Positions 39,502-48,468 of a stretch of DNA of 58,021 nucleotides are shown piece after piece (within the stretch, counting starts at the first letter, position 1; each line of letters starts with the position of its first letter). The notes beneath the pieces are model-generated. The model ran no database searches. It was not told the origin of the DNA and worked only from the letters and a program-made list of their open reading frames with translations. Source of the stretch: Gilliamella sp. App4-10 (GTDB lineage: Bacteria; Pseudomonadota; Gammaproteobacteria; Enterobacterales; Orbaceae); assembly GCF_001690495.1 (NCBI RefSeq), contig NZ_LZGS01000053.1, positions 1-58,021 on the forward strand, given 5' to 3'. Position numbers and translations under genes: made by a program.

Positions 39502-39649
39502 CCGTTATTTTCCTTTTTCATTAATTAAATTATTGAAAAGATCATATAAGCAACTTTATTTTAATGAAAAAAATTGAAAATGAAACTGATTTTTATCATT
39601 AAATTGCTTATTTTTTTCCTTTTATTTGTGTTCATATTATTAATTCTCT

Positions 39650-39902
39650 TGCTGATTTCAGGTTTTCATAAAGTGAGAACTATGTTGGAATTACCGCTCA
39701 GTGGCTATTTATACCGACTAACAGATTATAGAAAATAACACTGAGGCCCTCCATGAAAATAGTTGAAGTAAAACACTCTCTTGTACGCCATAAAATTGGC
39801 TTAATGTGTGAACAGGATATTAGTACCAAAAGAGTTTTGCGATCTTGATATAGTGAAGTTGGTTGTTTGCTAACGATAAAGCAACAGTAGGTCTACCAAA
39901 AA
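39650..39902 (+). pseudogene. Decayed duplicate of the upp promoter, leader and first ~50 codons
   Basis: From GATTTCAGGTTTTCATAAAG onward this stretch repeats the region before and at the start of upp (40405 on). It includes the leader and an ATG at 39753 followed by [18 protein letters not shown], almost the upp N-terminus, but an insertion shifts the frame and a TGA comes after 31 codons. Nucleotide similarity runs on to GGTCTACC (about 39902), matching codons about 48-50 of upp, then stops. The leader stem has lost at least two pairs and the -10 reads TGGAAT in place of TAGAAT. Boundaries are by eye. Confidence 0.88.
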
Positions 39903-39937
39903 ATAGCGGTAGTTTGGTGACTGGGCTAATTAACAAA

Positions 39938-40273
39938 CTACATCCCTTTAGGGTTTTCACCATATTGGTTAGGACCAGGAGTTGAATCGGTACACATAAG
40001 TTTTAATAGCGTATAAGGTGTTGCAGTCCAAAAGTACCAACCCGGTTTATCAACATCATGCAAACGGCGTACTGTAACTGCGAAATTAGGAATAAATAAA
40101 GCCAACGTCAAGCTCAAAGTTAAAACGAGATTATTTTTCATCATATTATCAATAATTATCATCAAAATAATTAGAACAATATAGATCGAAGAGAACATCC
40201 AATATTCTTCACGGCAAGCTCGCCCATTAAAATTTCCATAATTTATTGTAATACAATTAATAAACCAATTCAT
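39938..40273 (-). CDS. DUF805 family inner-membrane protein, paralogue 3 (altered C-terminal half)
   Basis: A 111-residue relative of paralogue 2: MNWFINCI, YGNFNGRACREEYWMF, then FAVTVRRLHDVDKPGW, and the shared tail QYGENPKGM. Where paralogue 2 has the hydrophobic FIPLIGSIILFIF segment, this copy has YFWTATPYTLLKLM and is nine residues shorter overall, so the last membrane helix is weakened. It may be a decaying copy that is still open. Upstream, two tandem 15-nt repeats lie at 40298-40327. Confidence 0.75.
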   Translation of the reverse strand: MNWFINCITINYGNFNGRACREEYWMFSSIYIVLIILMIIIDNMMKNNLVLTLSLTLALFIPNFAVTVRRLHDVDKPGWYFWTATPYTLLKLMCTDSTPGPNQYGENPKGM

Positions 40274-40297
40274 TCCCTATTCCTTTTTGATTTAATA

Positions 40298-40327
40298 ACT
40301 GACAATCATTCTACTGACAATCATTCT
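40298..40327 (+). repeat. Tandem 15-nt repeat upstream of DUF805 paralogue 3
   Basis: ACTGACAATCATTCT occurs twice in direct succession. It lies 25 bases before the paralogue 3 start and is not present in the matching position before paralogue 2, so it arose after the duplication. It could alter the gene's promoter or be neutral. Confidence 0.8.
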
Positions 40328-40413
40328 AATGAAAAAAAACGAAAATAAAACTGATTTTTATCGTTAAATTTTTTATCAATATTTACATTGCCTATAAGGC
40401 TGTTGATTTCAGG

Positions 40414-40442
40414 TTTTCATAAAGTGAGATCTATGTTAGAAT
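40414..40442 (+). promoter_or_regulatory. Candidate sigma-70 promoter for upp
   Basis: TTTTCA (40414-40419), 17-base spacer, TAGAAT (40437-40442). The predicted start near 40449 would place the leader stem at the very 5' end of the mRNA. The same layout in the decayed copy at about 39660 shows that the promoter was inside the duplicated unit. Confidence 0.5.
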
Positions 40443-40446
40443 CGCC

Positions 40447-40497
40447 CCTCAGTGGTTATTTATACCGACTAACAGATTATAGAAAATAACACTGAGG
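40447..40497 (+). promoter_or_regulatory. upp 5' leader hairpin covering the ribosome binding site
   Basis: CCTCAGTGGTTATTT (40447-40461) pairs with AAAATAACACTGAGG (40483-40497) with a single bulge, leaving a 21-base loop. The 3' arm contains GAGG (40494-40497), the best Shine-Dalgarno match, six bases before the upp ATG. Folding would hide the ribosome site, which suggests translational control, for example by uracil/UTP state or by a protein. The controlling signal is unknown. Confidence 0.6.
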
Positions 40498-40503
40498 CCC
40501 TCC

Positions 40504-41130
40504 ATGAAAATAGTTGAAGTAAAACACCCTCTTGTACGCCATAAAATTGGTTTAATGCGTGAACACGATATTAGCACCAAAGACTTTCGCGATCTTGCCA
40601 GCGAAGTTGGCAGTTTATTAACTTATGAAGCCACTGCGGATCTACCTACCGAAACAGTAACGATCAATGGTTGGTGTGGGCCCGTTGAAGTTGAACGTAT
40701 CAAAGGTAAAAAAATTACGGTGGTACCTATTTTACGCGCAGGTTTAGGTATGATGGATGGTGTGCTTGAACATATACCAAGTGCTCGTATTAGCGTTGTT
40801 GGTTTTTACCGTAATGAAGAAACGCTCGAACCTGTTCCTTATTTCGAGAAGTTAACCTCAGATATTGAAGAGCGAATGGCTTTAGTTGTTGATCCAATGC
40901 TAGCAACAGGTGGGTCAATGGTAGCGACAATCGATTTGCTTAAAAAAGCAGGTTGTAAAAATATTAAAGTATTAGTTTTGGTTGCCGCACCAGAAGGAAT
41001 TAAAGTGCTTGAACAAGCTCATCCTGACGTTGAACTTTATACCGCATCGATTGATGAGAGGTTGAATGAAAAAGGCTACATATTGCCCGGCCTGGGTGAT
41101 GCAGGAGACAAAATCTTCGGCACAAAATAG
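40504..41130 (+). CDS. upp: Uracil phosphoribosyltransferase
   Basis: Salvages uracil to UMP with PRPP. The 208-residue protein equals E. coli Upp in length; it has [19 protein letters not shown], the PRPP-binding loop [13 protein letters not shown] at about residues 128-140, and the uracil-binding [11 protein letters not shown] near the C-terminus. It pairs with uraA downstream as in E. coli. A decayed copy of its 5' end lies about 750 bases upstream. Confidence 0.97.
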   Translation: MKIVEVKHPLVRHKIGLMREHDISTKDFRDLASEVGSLLTYEATADLPTETVTINGWCGPVEVERIKGKKITVVPILRAGLGMMDGVLEHIPSARISVVGFYRNEETLEPVPYFEKLTSDIEERMALVVDPMLATGGSMVATIDLLKKAGCKNIKVLVLVAAPEGIKVLEQAHPDVELYTASIDERLNEKGYILPGLGDAGDKIFGTK

Positions 41131-41145
41131 AATCTCAAAATTTAG

Positions 41146-41167
41146 ACCGGTTTATCCGGTTTTTTTA
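41146..41167 (+). terminator. Terminator/attenuator between upp and uraA
   Basis: ACCGG (41146-41150), TTTAT loop, CCGGT (41156-41160), then T run. The stem is short (5-6 bp), so read-through into uraA is likely. Confidence 0.75.
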
Positions 41168-41222
41168 TGCCTGTTAATCAGACAAATTATATACAAACTT
41201 AGTTAAGTAAGAGAGGCGCAAT

Positions 41223-42491
41223 GTGAGTAATATCACAACAGACAAATCAAAAAATATAACATCACTGCATAAGCATTCTTGGCAGGATATTTTTACTGGA
41301 GCACAAATGTTATTTGTTGCATTTGGTGCTTTGGTGCTAGTACCACTATTAACGGGGTTAAATCCGAATGTGGCTTTTTTTACGGCTGGAGTGGGCACTT
41401 TATTATTTCAATTAACCACTAAAGGTAAAGTCCCAGTATTTTTAGCTTCATCATTTGCTTTTATTGCCCCTATTTCATTTGGCGTTGCGCAATGGGGAAT
41501 CCCCGCTACTTTAGGCGGTTTAGTGGCTGCCGGATTTGTATTTATGTTTTTTGCTTTTTTGGTAAAAATAAATGGTAAAGATGTCATTGATCGCATCTTG
41601 CCGCCGGTTGTGACAGGTCCAATTATTATGGTTATTGGTTTATCGCTTGCACCGGTTACTGTTGGGATGGCAATGGGTAAAGATAGTGGATTGCAAGCTG
41701 AAAATTATCAATTGATTATTATTTCAATGGCATCATTATTAACAACGTTAGTGGTAGCTATTTGGGCAAAAGGATTTTTAAAATTATTACCTATTATTTC
41801 GGGTATTGTGGTTGGTTATACGCTTTCTTGCATGTTTGGTATTGTTAATTTTCAACCGGTGATTGATGCGCCATGGTTTAAAGTGCCTGATTTCACGTTT
41901 CCTGAATTTCATTGGCAAGCCATTTTGTATATGCTTCCAATTGTGATTGCACCAACCATTGAACATGTTGGTGATATTATGGCAATTAGTACTGTCACAG
42001 GTAAAGATTATACGCGTGATCCTGGTTTGCAGCGTACGTTGCTTGGTGATGGGCTAGCTACTTCGACAGCAGGACTTTTTGGTGGACCACCGTGTATTAC
42101 TTATGCTGAAGTGATTGGAGCAGTAACTTTAACCCGTAATTTTAAAACTCGAGTCATGACATGGGCGGCACTTTGGGCGATTTTAATGTCTTTTATTGGC
42201 AAGATAGGCGCTTTTTTAAGTTCAATTCCAACAGTAGTCATGGGGGGAATTATGGTGCTACTGTTTGGTTCTATTGCATCAGTAGGTATTAATATCTTAG
42301 TCAAACATAAAGTGGATCTTTCCGTACCTCGAAATATGTGTATTGTCTCATTAGTCTTAGTTTTTGGGATCGGTGGGATGATCTTTGATTTTGGATCGTA
42401 TGCCCTACAAGGCATCAGTTTATGTGGTATTTTAGCCATTGTGTTAAATCTTATATTGCCACATCAAGCCAAACCGACTGATAGCCACTAA
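41223..42491 (+). CDS. uraA: Uracil permease UraA (NCS2 family)
   Basis: Proton-coupled uracil importer of the inner membrane. The 422-residue protein has the NAT/NCS2 14-helix pattern, with the substrate region FGGPPCITYAEVIGAVTLTRN (helix 10) and APTIEHVGDI (helix 8). Length is close to E. coli UraA (429). The start is GTG at 41223; an ATG two bases earlier (41221) would read ATG-TGA, so the two starts compete at one ribosome site (GAGAGG). It ends at a perfect 11-bp stem. Confidence 0.96.
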   Translation: MSNITTDKSKNITSLHKHSWQDIFTGAQMLFVAFGALVLVPLLTGLNPNVAFFTAGVGTLLFQLTTKGKVPVFLASSFAFIAPISFGVAQWGIPATLGGLVAAGFVFMFFAFLVKINGKDVIDRILPPVVTGPIIMVIGLSLAPVTVGMAMGKDSGLQAENYQLIIISMASLLTTLVVAIWAKGFLKLLPIISGIVVGYTLSCMFGIVNFQPVIDAPWFKVPDFTFPEFHWQAILYMLPIVIAPTIEHVGDIMAISTVTGKDYTRDPGLQRTLLGDGLATSTAGLFGGPPCITYAEVIGAVTLTRNFKTRVMTWAALWAILMSFIGKIGAFLSSIPTVVMGGIMVLLFGSIASVGINILVKHKVDLSVPRNMCIVSLVLVFGIGGMIFDFGSYALQGISLCGILAIVLNLILPHQAKPTDSH

Positions 42492-42505
42492 ATTAATTCA
42501 CTTTT

Positions 42506-42535
42506 CGTTGACTATATTTATAGTCAACGATTTTA
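42506..42535 (+). terminator. Terminator after uraA
   Basis: CGTTGACTATA (42506-42516) and TATAGTCAACG (42519-42529) form a perfect 11-bp stem followed by ATTTTATA, 15 bases after the uraA stop. Confidence 0.8.
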
Positions 42536-42934
42536 TAATATAACCGCGTTAATCTATTTATTGCTACATTATTGTGTATTGCTTAACACTTTAAACAATA
42601 GATAAAAGTGAATAATTACTCACTTTTTTATTAAGCACTATTAGAATAATACTTATCTTTATCATTTTATGATTGTTGTAACACGACAATAAATCAATTT
42701 TAGCAATATTGATTCTCTTTTTAATGTTAGACGATTAATTGATAAAGCATGCTTTTGTCGTTTATGATGGCATACTAATTACTAAGTATGTAAGTAATAA
42801 CTTACAATGTTTTTTGTGAATCATCAAGTTTGCTATTGCTTAACTGAGTATTAAATGAATGCGGAATTTAGATTAGTTATTCTTAAGTAAAATGAGACAG
42901 CAAGGTTTTTTATTAGCTATAATACAAAATCGTT
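42536..42934. other. AT-rich convergent intergenic region uraA / lysS
   Basis: About 400 bases with no gene I can support. It has a minor stem around 42673-42690 (ATTGTTGT ... ACGACAAT, one G-U pair). Its right part leads into copy 4 of the 40-nt element and the lysS terminator. Confidence 0.6.
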
Positions 42935-42974
42935 TGTCAAAAAGTTTCAGGAAAGTATGTGTTTCAGTATAAAA
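42935..42974 (-). repeat. 40-nt dispersed intergenic element, copy 4 (minus strand)
   Basis: Read on the minus strand it starts TTTTATACTGAAAC, has ten variable bases (ACATACTTTC), then CTGAAACTTTTTGACA. It is downstream of lysS in a convergent gap, unlike copies 1-3 which precede plus-strand genes. It differs from copy 3 at two of 40 positions. Confidence 0.8.
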
Positions 42975-43004
42975 GCACACTTGTCAAAAAATAAGTGTGC
43001 TTTT
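42971..43004 (-). terminator. Terminator after lysS
   Basis: AAAAGCACACTT (42971-42982) pairs perfectly with AAGTGTGCTTTT (42993-43004), 12 bp, 15 bases after the lysS stop on the minus strand. Its last four bases overlap the end of the 40-nt element. Confidence 0.85.
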
Positions 43005-43018
43005 AGTAATAAGTTATT

Positions 43019-44536
43019 TTATTTAGTTGGACGCATAGTTGGGAATAAAATAACATCACGAATAGTATGGCTATTGGTAAATAGCATCACTGTGCGGTCA
43101 ATCCCAATGCCCAATCCTGCTGTAGGTGGCAAGCCGTGTTCAAGTGCGGTAATATAATCTTCATCATAGAACATGGCTTCATCGTCACCCGCATCTTTTT
43201 GTGAAACTTGGTCTGCAAAGCGTTGAGCTTGATCTTCCGCATCATTAAGTTCTGAGAATCCATTGCCAATTTCACGACCGCCAATAAAGAATTCGAATCG
43301 GTCAGTAATAAACGGGTTTTCATCGTTACGGCGAGCAAGCGGTGAAACTTCTGCTGGATATTCAGTAATAAACGTTGGTTGAATTAAATTTGCTTCAGCC
43401 ACTTCTTCAAAAATTTCAGTGACAACTCGACCCAGTCCCCAGCTTTTTTCGATTTTGATGCCAACTGATTGTGCAATGGCACACGCTTTATCAAAATCAT
43501 CTAAATCAGCGTTATTGGTTTCAGGGCGATAATGGCAAATTGCTTCACGCATGGTCATTTTAATAAATGGTTTACCAAAATCGAAAGTATGCTCACCATA
43601 TTGCACAACAGCATCACCTGTTACCGCAATTGCTAAACGGCGGAATAAGGCTTCGGTTAATACAATTAGATCTTTATAATCGGCATAAGCCATGTACATT
43701 TCCATCATGGTGAATTCTGGATTGTGTCTTGGCGATACCCCTTCGTTACGGAAGTTACGGTTAATTTCAAAAACACGCTCAAAGCCACCCACCACTAAAC
43801 GTTTTAAATAAAGCTCTGGCGCGATTCGTAGATACATATCTAAATCAAGCGCATTGTGATGTGTAATAAATGGTTTAGCTGATGCACCACCTGGAATGAC
43901 TTGCATCATTGGGGTTTCAACTTCCATAAAGTGATTTTCAAGCATAAAGTTACGGATTTCGTTAACCACTTTTGAACGCGCTTTAAACGTCTCTCTTGAT
44001 TCTTGATTGGTGATAAGATCCAAGTAACGTTGACGATAGCGCATTTCTTGATCGGCAAGTCCATGAAACTTATCAGGTAATGGACGTAGTGCTTTGGTTA
44101 GTAAACGAATTTCTACACAGTGAATAGAAAGTTCGCCTGTTTTCGTTTTAAATAGGTAACCTTTCGCACCGACAATATCACCTAAATCCCATTTTTTAAA
44201 TTGCTCGTTATAAAAACCTTCAGGGAGATCATCACGGGTAACATAAAGTTGGATCTGCCCAGCAACATCTTGCAAAGAAACAAACGACGCTTTACCCATA
44301 ATACGGCGCATCATCATACGCCCAGCGACCGTTACGGTAATTTTCTTTTCAATGAGTTCTTCGTTAGTTTTATCGCCGTACTGTTTATGAAGATCGCTTG
44401 AAATTGCATCACGACGAAAATCGTTAGGGAATGCAATGCCTTGTTCGCGAAGATTAGTCAGCTTTTCGCGACGTACTTTTAGTTCGTTATTTAACTCTTC
44501 AATTTGGTTTTGTTGCTCTTGCTGCTGTGTTGACAT
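43019..44536 (-). CDS. lysS: Lysyl-tRNA synthetase (class II)
   Basis: Charges tRNA-Lys. The 505-residue protein equals E. coli LysS in length. It has the N-terminal OB-fold ([19 protein letters not shown]), motif 1 around [20 protein letters not shown], motif 2 [20 protein letters not shown], and motif 3 [13 protein letters not shown]. It is 30 bases downstream of prfB, as in E. coli, and is presumably co-transcribed with it. Confidence 0.97.
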   Translation of the reverse strand: MSTQQQEQQNQIEELNNELKVRREKLTNLREQGIAFPNDFRRDAISSDLHKQYGDKTNEELIEKKITVTVAGRMMMRRIMGKASFVSLQDVAGQIQLYVTRDDLPEGFYNEQFKKWDLGDIVGAKGYLFKTKTGELSIHCVEIRLLTKALRPLPDKFHGLADQEMRYRQRYLDLITNQESRETFKARSKVVNEIRNFMLENHFMEVETPMMQVIPGGASAKPFITHHNALDLDMYLRIAPELYLKRLVVGGFERVFEINRNFRNEGVSPRHNPEFTMMEMYMAYADYKDLIVLTEALFRRLAIAVTGDAVVQYGEHTFDFGKPFIKMTMREAICHYRPETNNADLDDFDKACAIAQSVGIKIEKSWGLGRVVTEIFEEVAEANLIQPTFITEYPAEVSPLARRNDENPFITDRFEFFIGGREIGNGFSELNDAEDQAQRFADQVSQKDAGDDEAMFYDEDYITALEHGLPPTAGLGIGIDRTVMLFTNSHTIRDVILFPTMRPTK

Positions 44537-44566
44537 AATTTTACCTTCTATTCATAACCAAGCGGT

Positions 44567-45665
44567 TTATAAACCTGCTTTCAAGCTTTCTTCAATAAAT
44601 TGATCTAAATTGCCATCTAATACGGCCTGTGTATTACGTGTTTCAACGCCAGTGCGTAAATCTTTAATACGTGAATCATCGAGCACGTAAGAGCGAATTT
44701 GACTACCCCAACCGATGTCAGATTTGTTTTCTTCCATTTGTTGTTTTTCGGCATTTTTTTTCTGCATTTCAAGCTCATAAAGTTTTGCTTTTAACTGCTT
44801 CATTGCCTGATCTTTATTGCTGTGTTGAGAACGGTTATTTTGACATTGGGTTACTATGCCGGTTGGGATATGGGTAATTCTTACCGCAGACTCGGTTTTA
44901 TTGACATGCTGCCCACCTGCGCCCGATGCACGGTAGACATCAATACGAAGATCAGCTGGATTAATATCGATATCGATATCATCATCAATTTCAGGATAAA
45001 CAAAAACTGAAGAAAATGAGGTGTGGCGTCGATTACCTGAGTCAAATGGACTTTTACGAACCAAGCGATGTACGCCTGTTTCTGTACGTAACCAACCGTA
45101 AGCATAATCGCCCGATACTTTAATCGTTGCCGATTTAATACCCGCAACATCCCCGTCAGAGACTTCTATCACTTCGGTCGCAAACCCCTTTGACTCAGCC
45201 CAACGCAAATACATTCTCAATAACATTTCAGCCCAATCTTGTGCTTCAGTGCCTCCTGATCCAGATTGGATATCCAAATAACAATCTGCGCTATCGTAAT
45301 TGCCTGAAAACATACGCCGAAATTCAAGGCCGGCCAGTTTTTTTTCTAGTTGATCAAGTTCGCTGTTTGCTTCATCGAAAGTCTCTTGATCTTCCGCTTC
45401 AATAGCCAGTTCAAGTAAGCCTTCAACATCGTCAAGACCTTGCGTTAAAGAATTGATAGTATTGATAATTTCATCTAGTGCAACGCGCTCTTTACCTAAC
45501 GCTTGCGCTTTTTCGGGATCGGCCCAAACTTCGGATTGCTCTAATTCAGCATTGACTTCTTCGAGCCGTTCTTTTTTTACATCATAGTCAAAGATACCCC
45601 CGAATCACAACCGTGCGTTCGGTAAGTTCTGCTATCTTTGATTTAACAGGATTAATTTCAAACAT
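44567..45665 (-). CDS. prfB: Peptide chain release factor 2, with programmed +1 frameshift
   Basis: Terminates translation at UGA and UAA. The gene is split by the autoregulatory frameshift of RF2: from ATG 45665, 25 codons ([20 protein letters not shown], ending IRGYL) lead to an in-frame UGA at 45590-45588, codon 26, exactly as in E. coli. Just before it lies CGG-GGG-TAT-CTT-TGA-C, with the Shine-Dalgarno-like G run and CTT slippery codon. Reading in +1 after CTT gives 365 residues, including the SPF anticodon motif (RKSPFDSG) and the GAGGQHVN catalytic loop with Ala before Ser-Gly (RASGAGGQ). The 248-codon frame from 45313 is only the C-terminal part. Confidence 0.97.
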
Positions 45666-45850
45666 GATTTAAATTGGTTTGCTCAGTTTTATGATTTTTT
45701 ACAAGCGTTCATTGTAGCGGATTTGGGCATAATTTAGCAATTGCCAATTATCATTTTTGATTTGAACTTGATGACCAAAGTATTGAGAGAAAAGCAAAGA
45801 TGGCGCATAAAGCCCCATCTTTTAAGTTGAAAATAATGAGTACAACAGAA

Positions 45851-46477
45851 TTATTTTTTTGCTTCAGAATATAGCTCAGCAACTTTATCCCAGTTAACCA
45901 CATTCCAAAAGGCACCGATATAATCAACACGACGATTTTGATATTTCAAATAATAAGCATGTTCCCAAACATCAAGTGTTAGGATAGGTGTACCAGAAAC
46001 ACCAGCAAATTTATCCCCCATTATAGGAGAATCTTGGTTAGCTGTTGAAACTACTTCAAGTTTACCATTTTTTAATACTAACCATGCCCAACCAGAGCCA
46101 AATCGCGTTGCCGCCGCCGCTGCAAATTTTTCTTTAAATGCATCAACTGAACCAAAATCTTTTTCGATGGCTTCTTTAAGTTCACCTTTAAGTTCGGTAC
46201 CGACTTTTAATAGTTCCCAAAAAAGCGTGTGATTAACATGTCCACCCACGTTATTTTTAATGCCTGTAAGTTTATCGGCAGTCACTTTATCTAAATTTTT
46301 TAATAAATCACTAGGGCTAAATTCTTTTAATTCAGCTGGCAAAGTTTCAAAAATGGCATTGGCATTATTCACATAGGTTTGATGATGTTTATCGTGATGA
46401 AGATGCATCGTTTCAGAATCGATATAAGGTTCTAATGCGTCATAAGCGTAAGGTAAGGGAGGTAAAGTATAAGCCAT
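45851..46477 (-). CDS. sodA: Superoxide dismutase, manganese type
   Basis: Detoxifies superoxide. The 208-residue protein (ATG 46477, [10 protein letters not shown]) has metal ligands His in [14 protein letters not shown] and in [10 protein letters not shown], plus the [11 protein letters not shown] block. The GG before HVNHTLFW and NQDSPIMG match Mn-type enzymes better than Fe-type. An in-frame ATG 18 bases upstream is less likely, because the ribosome site GGAG falls 6 bases before 46477. Confidence 0.93.
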   Translation of the reverse strand: MAYTLPPLPYAYDALEPYIDSETMHLHHDKHHQTYVNNANAIFETLPAELKEFSPSDLLKNLDKVTADKLTGIKNNVGGHVNHTLFWELLKVGTELKGELKEAIEKDFGSVDAFKEKFAAAAATRFGSGWAWLVLKNGKLEVVSTANQDSPIMGDKFAGVSGTPILTLDVWEHAYYLKYQNRRVDYIGAFWNVVNWDKVAELYSEAKK

Positions 46478-46534
46478 GAAATTTGCTCCTTTCATATATT
46501 AGGTATTATCAATTACTTTAATTTATGAGTATAC

Positions 46535-46574
46535 GGGCTATTAGTATAGCCCTCAAACTATCGCTTAGATAGTT
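46535..46574 (-). promoter_or_regulatory. Two adjacent small stem-loops between the VanW-like gene and sodA
   Basis: GGGCTAT/ATAGCCC (46535-46541, 46546-46552) and AACTATC/GATAGTT (46556-46562, 46568-46574) are perfect 7-bp stems side by side. They may end the VanW-like transcript or lie in the sodA leader. Neither has a T run. Confidence 0.5.
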
Positions 46575-46613
46575 AGTGACTATCTGTTATTAGGCTGATT
46601 ATTATTTTTCTAA

Positions 46614-47441
46614 TTAGCTTTTATTATTTGCTATGAATGGGGAATACATCATAATTGCGTGATTTTCGCTGATGAGCTTTTCTTCAACATGGTTATCAAT
46701 TAAATATGTTTTGCGTTGCCATATTTTATTATGTCTGGTATAGCCTCCCCACCATTGTTGTTCAATACGATGATCGGTTTCTAGAATTTCATAATGATGA
46801 CTTAAAGGAGTATCTGCAAGTAATTCACCGTGTAAATATTGTTCATCAAGCCAAAGATTAAGTCGGTAAGAGGTAGTGGTTTTATTGAGTACTTGTAAAT
46901 CTACATAGTTATAAGACAAGGTCGCGCCACAAGCAAAAGGAATTGTACGATTGATATCAGGAAAAACATCAAAACTATGACGCCAACGCTCAATAATGGT
47001 GAGATCAGAATGTAACACAATCCAATAAATTAAATTACCTAATTGACATAATCCACCACCAATATCTTTGCCTATCTGTCCATTATGTAATGATAGCCCT
47101 TCTAAAAATCCTCGTTTTTTGGATGGACGCCCTACTTTTTGCCAGATCGAAAAACGTTGATTGGGCTTAATGATTGAACCATTAAGTTTTTCAATGGCTA
47201 ATCTAAGATTGGTGATTTTATTATATTGCAAATACATATCAACATCTTTTAGAGGTCTTAGTAAAACAGACTGATGTTTTTTGTGTGAATAACAACAGGT
47301 ATTATTATTTATGTCGACAGTACTATATGCGTTATGATGTCGCCACCAATCCAATTTTCGTTTTAAGATAAAATATTCTTTGCCTAATTTTAGCCTTAAT
47401 TTACTACGTTTTATCGGTTTATCGACAATCATATCCTTCAT
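46614..47441 (-). CDS. VanW-like family protein
   Basis: A 275-residue protein with the VanW domain signature: LNGSIIKPNQRFSIWQKVGRP followed by KKRGFLEGLS and the GKDIGGGLCQLGNLIYW block. VanW occurs beside some vancomycin-resistance operons but most members, including this one with no van genes nearby, have no demonstrated role in resistance. No signal peptide is obvious; the start is rich in Lys and Arg. It is alone, between sodA and the type VI secretion locus. Confidence 0.85.
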   Translation of the reverse strand: MKDMIVDKPIKRSKLRLKLGKEYFILKRKLDWWRHHNAYSTVDINNNTCCYSHKKHQSVLLRPLKDVDMYLQYNKITNLRLAIEKLNGSIIKPNQRFSIWQKVGRPSKKRGFLEGLSLHNGQIGKDIGGGLCQLGNLIYWIVLHSDLTIIERWRHSFDVFPDINRTIPFACGATLSYNYVDLQVLNKTTTSYRLNLWLDEQYLHGELLADTPLSHHYEILETDHRIEQQWWGGYTRHNKIWQRKTYLIDNHVEEKLISENHAIMMYSPFIANNKS

Positions 47442-47510
47442 ATTTTTCCATTTCCTTACCTACAATATATATAATCGGTTATTTTTCTAAAGATGACTGA
47501 TAGTGCTCGC

Positions 47511-47766
47511 TCAACTTGTTGAGAAAAGCAAAAATTTTTGATTCATTACAGTGTAATCATGATAGTGAGGCTTATCAAGCGTATTAACAAAGCGGTAATT
47601 TGCTGCTTGTTTAAGCTCTTTTTTCGAGGGCAGTCAATAATTCAACTACTTCAGACGTTAACTCCATATAGCATTAAATACCATAAACACATTTATGATG
47701 AGCAGTGATTTGACGAGGGCAACTTTCACTAGAACCAATAAACTGGATATCTAAAGTAATAATGTC
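47511..47766 (-). pseudogene. Decayed gene fragment of unknown identity
   Basis: On the minus strand from 47766 a frame reads DIITLDIQFIGSSESCPRQI, continues to HHKCVYGI, meets TAA at 47676-47674, then goes on in the same frame as CYMELTSEVVELLTALEKR. A one-base shift then continues KELKQAANYRFVNTLDKPHY to a stop at 47511. The protein-like composition across one stop and one shift suggests a recently dead gene with its start missing. I do not recognise the family. It sits just upstream of the type VI secretion operon. Confidence 0.55.
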
Positions 47767-47810
47767 TTATTTTTTAAGTGCTTATAATATTTTGAATTTT
47801 ATTGTAATTT

Positions 47811-47838
47811 TTGAAAAAATAAAGTAATTTATTATGCT
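47811..47838 (+). promoter_or_regulatory. Candidate promoter of the type VI secretion operon
   Basis: TTGAAA (47811-47816), 16-base spacer, TATGCT (47833-47838), about 55 bases before tssB. Plausible sigma-70 elements in very AT-rich DNA, so support is modest. No sigma-54 (GG-N10-GC) site is evident. Confidence 0.35.
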
Positions 47839-47893
47839 AAAATGTTTATCTTTTTAGATTACATATAATAATCGGTTATATAAGGAATAGAAT

Positions 47894-48394
47894 ATGTCAA
47901 ATAGTTATCAAAACGAAGTTCCCCCTGCTCGTGTCAATATTCAACTAGATCTTCATACTGGTGGGGCTCAAAAGAAAGTTGAATTACCATTAAAAATTTT
48001 ATCTATTGGTGATTATGGTCGTGGCAAAGATAAACGTCCTCTTTCAGAAAAAGAAAAAGTATCCATCAATAAAAATAATTTTGATGCTGTATTAAAAGAA
48101 TTCAGACCTACAGCCAAAATTAGTGTACCGAATACTATTGCTGATGATGGTAGTGATATTAGTGTAGATCTCGCTTTTGAATCAATGAATGATTTTAAAC
48201 CAGAACAAGTCGCAAGAAACATTCCCCAACTTCGTTCTTTGCTTGCTATGCGTAATCTATTAAGAGATTTGAAATCTAACTTACTAGATAACGCTACATT
48301 TCGTTACGAACTAGAGAAAATAGTAAAAGATGAACAATTATCTGATGAGCTCCGAGCTGAATTAGAATCAATTGTGACTGAAAACACCAAATAA
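47894..48394 (+). CDS. tssB: Type VI secretion sheath small subunit TssB (VipA)
   Basis: With TssC it forms the contractile sheath. The 166-residue protein shows the TssB pattern: NEVPPARVNIQLDLHTGGAQ, KVELPLKILSIGDYG, and DDGSDISVDLAFESMNDFKPE before an LRDLKSNLLDNATFR helix. Length is typical. First gene of the operon, 75 bases before tssC, with AAGGAATAG before the ATG. Confidence 0.95.
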   Translation: MSNSYQNEVPPARVNIQLDLHTGGAQKKVELPLKILSIGDYGRGKDKRPLSEKEKVSINKNNFDAVLKEFRPTAKISVPNTIADDGSDISVDLAFESMNDFKPEQVARNIPQLRSLLAMRNLLRDLKSNLLDNATFRYELEKIVKDEQLSDELRAELESIVTENTK

Positions 48395-48468
48395 GTGTTT
48401 TTAACAAATTACCTCAGTTACTTTCGAAATAAATTATATCGTTATTGATAAGCAATAAGGAAAAAGCG

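Noticed and set aside
44671-45405. Several frames antisense or out of frame within prfB
   Set aside because: They are shadows of the RF2 gene; none has a ribosome site or recognisable content.
46614-47441. Vancomycin resistance function for the VanW-like gene
   Set aside because: No van genes accompany it, and the domain alone is not known to confer resistance.
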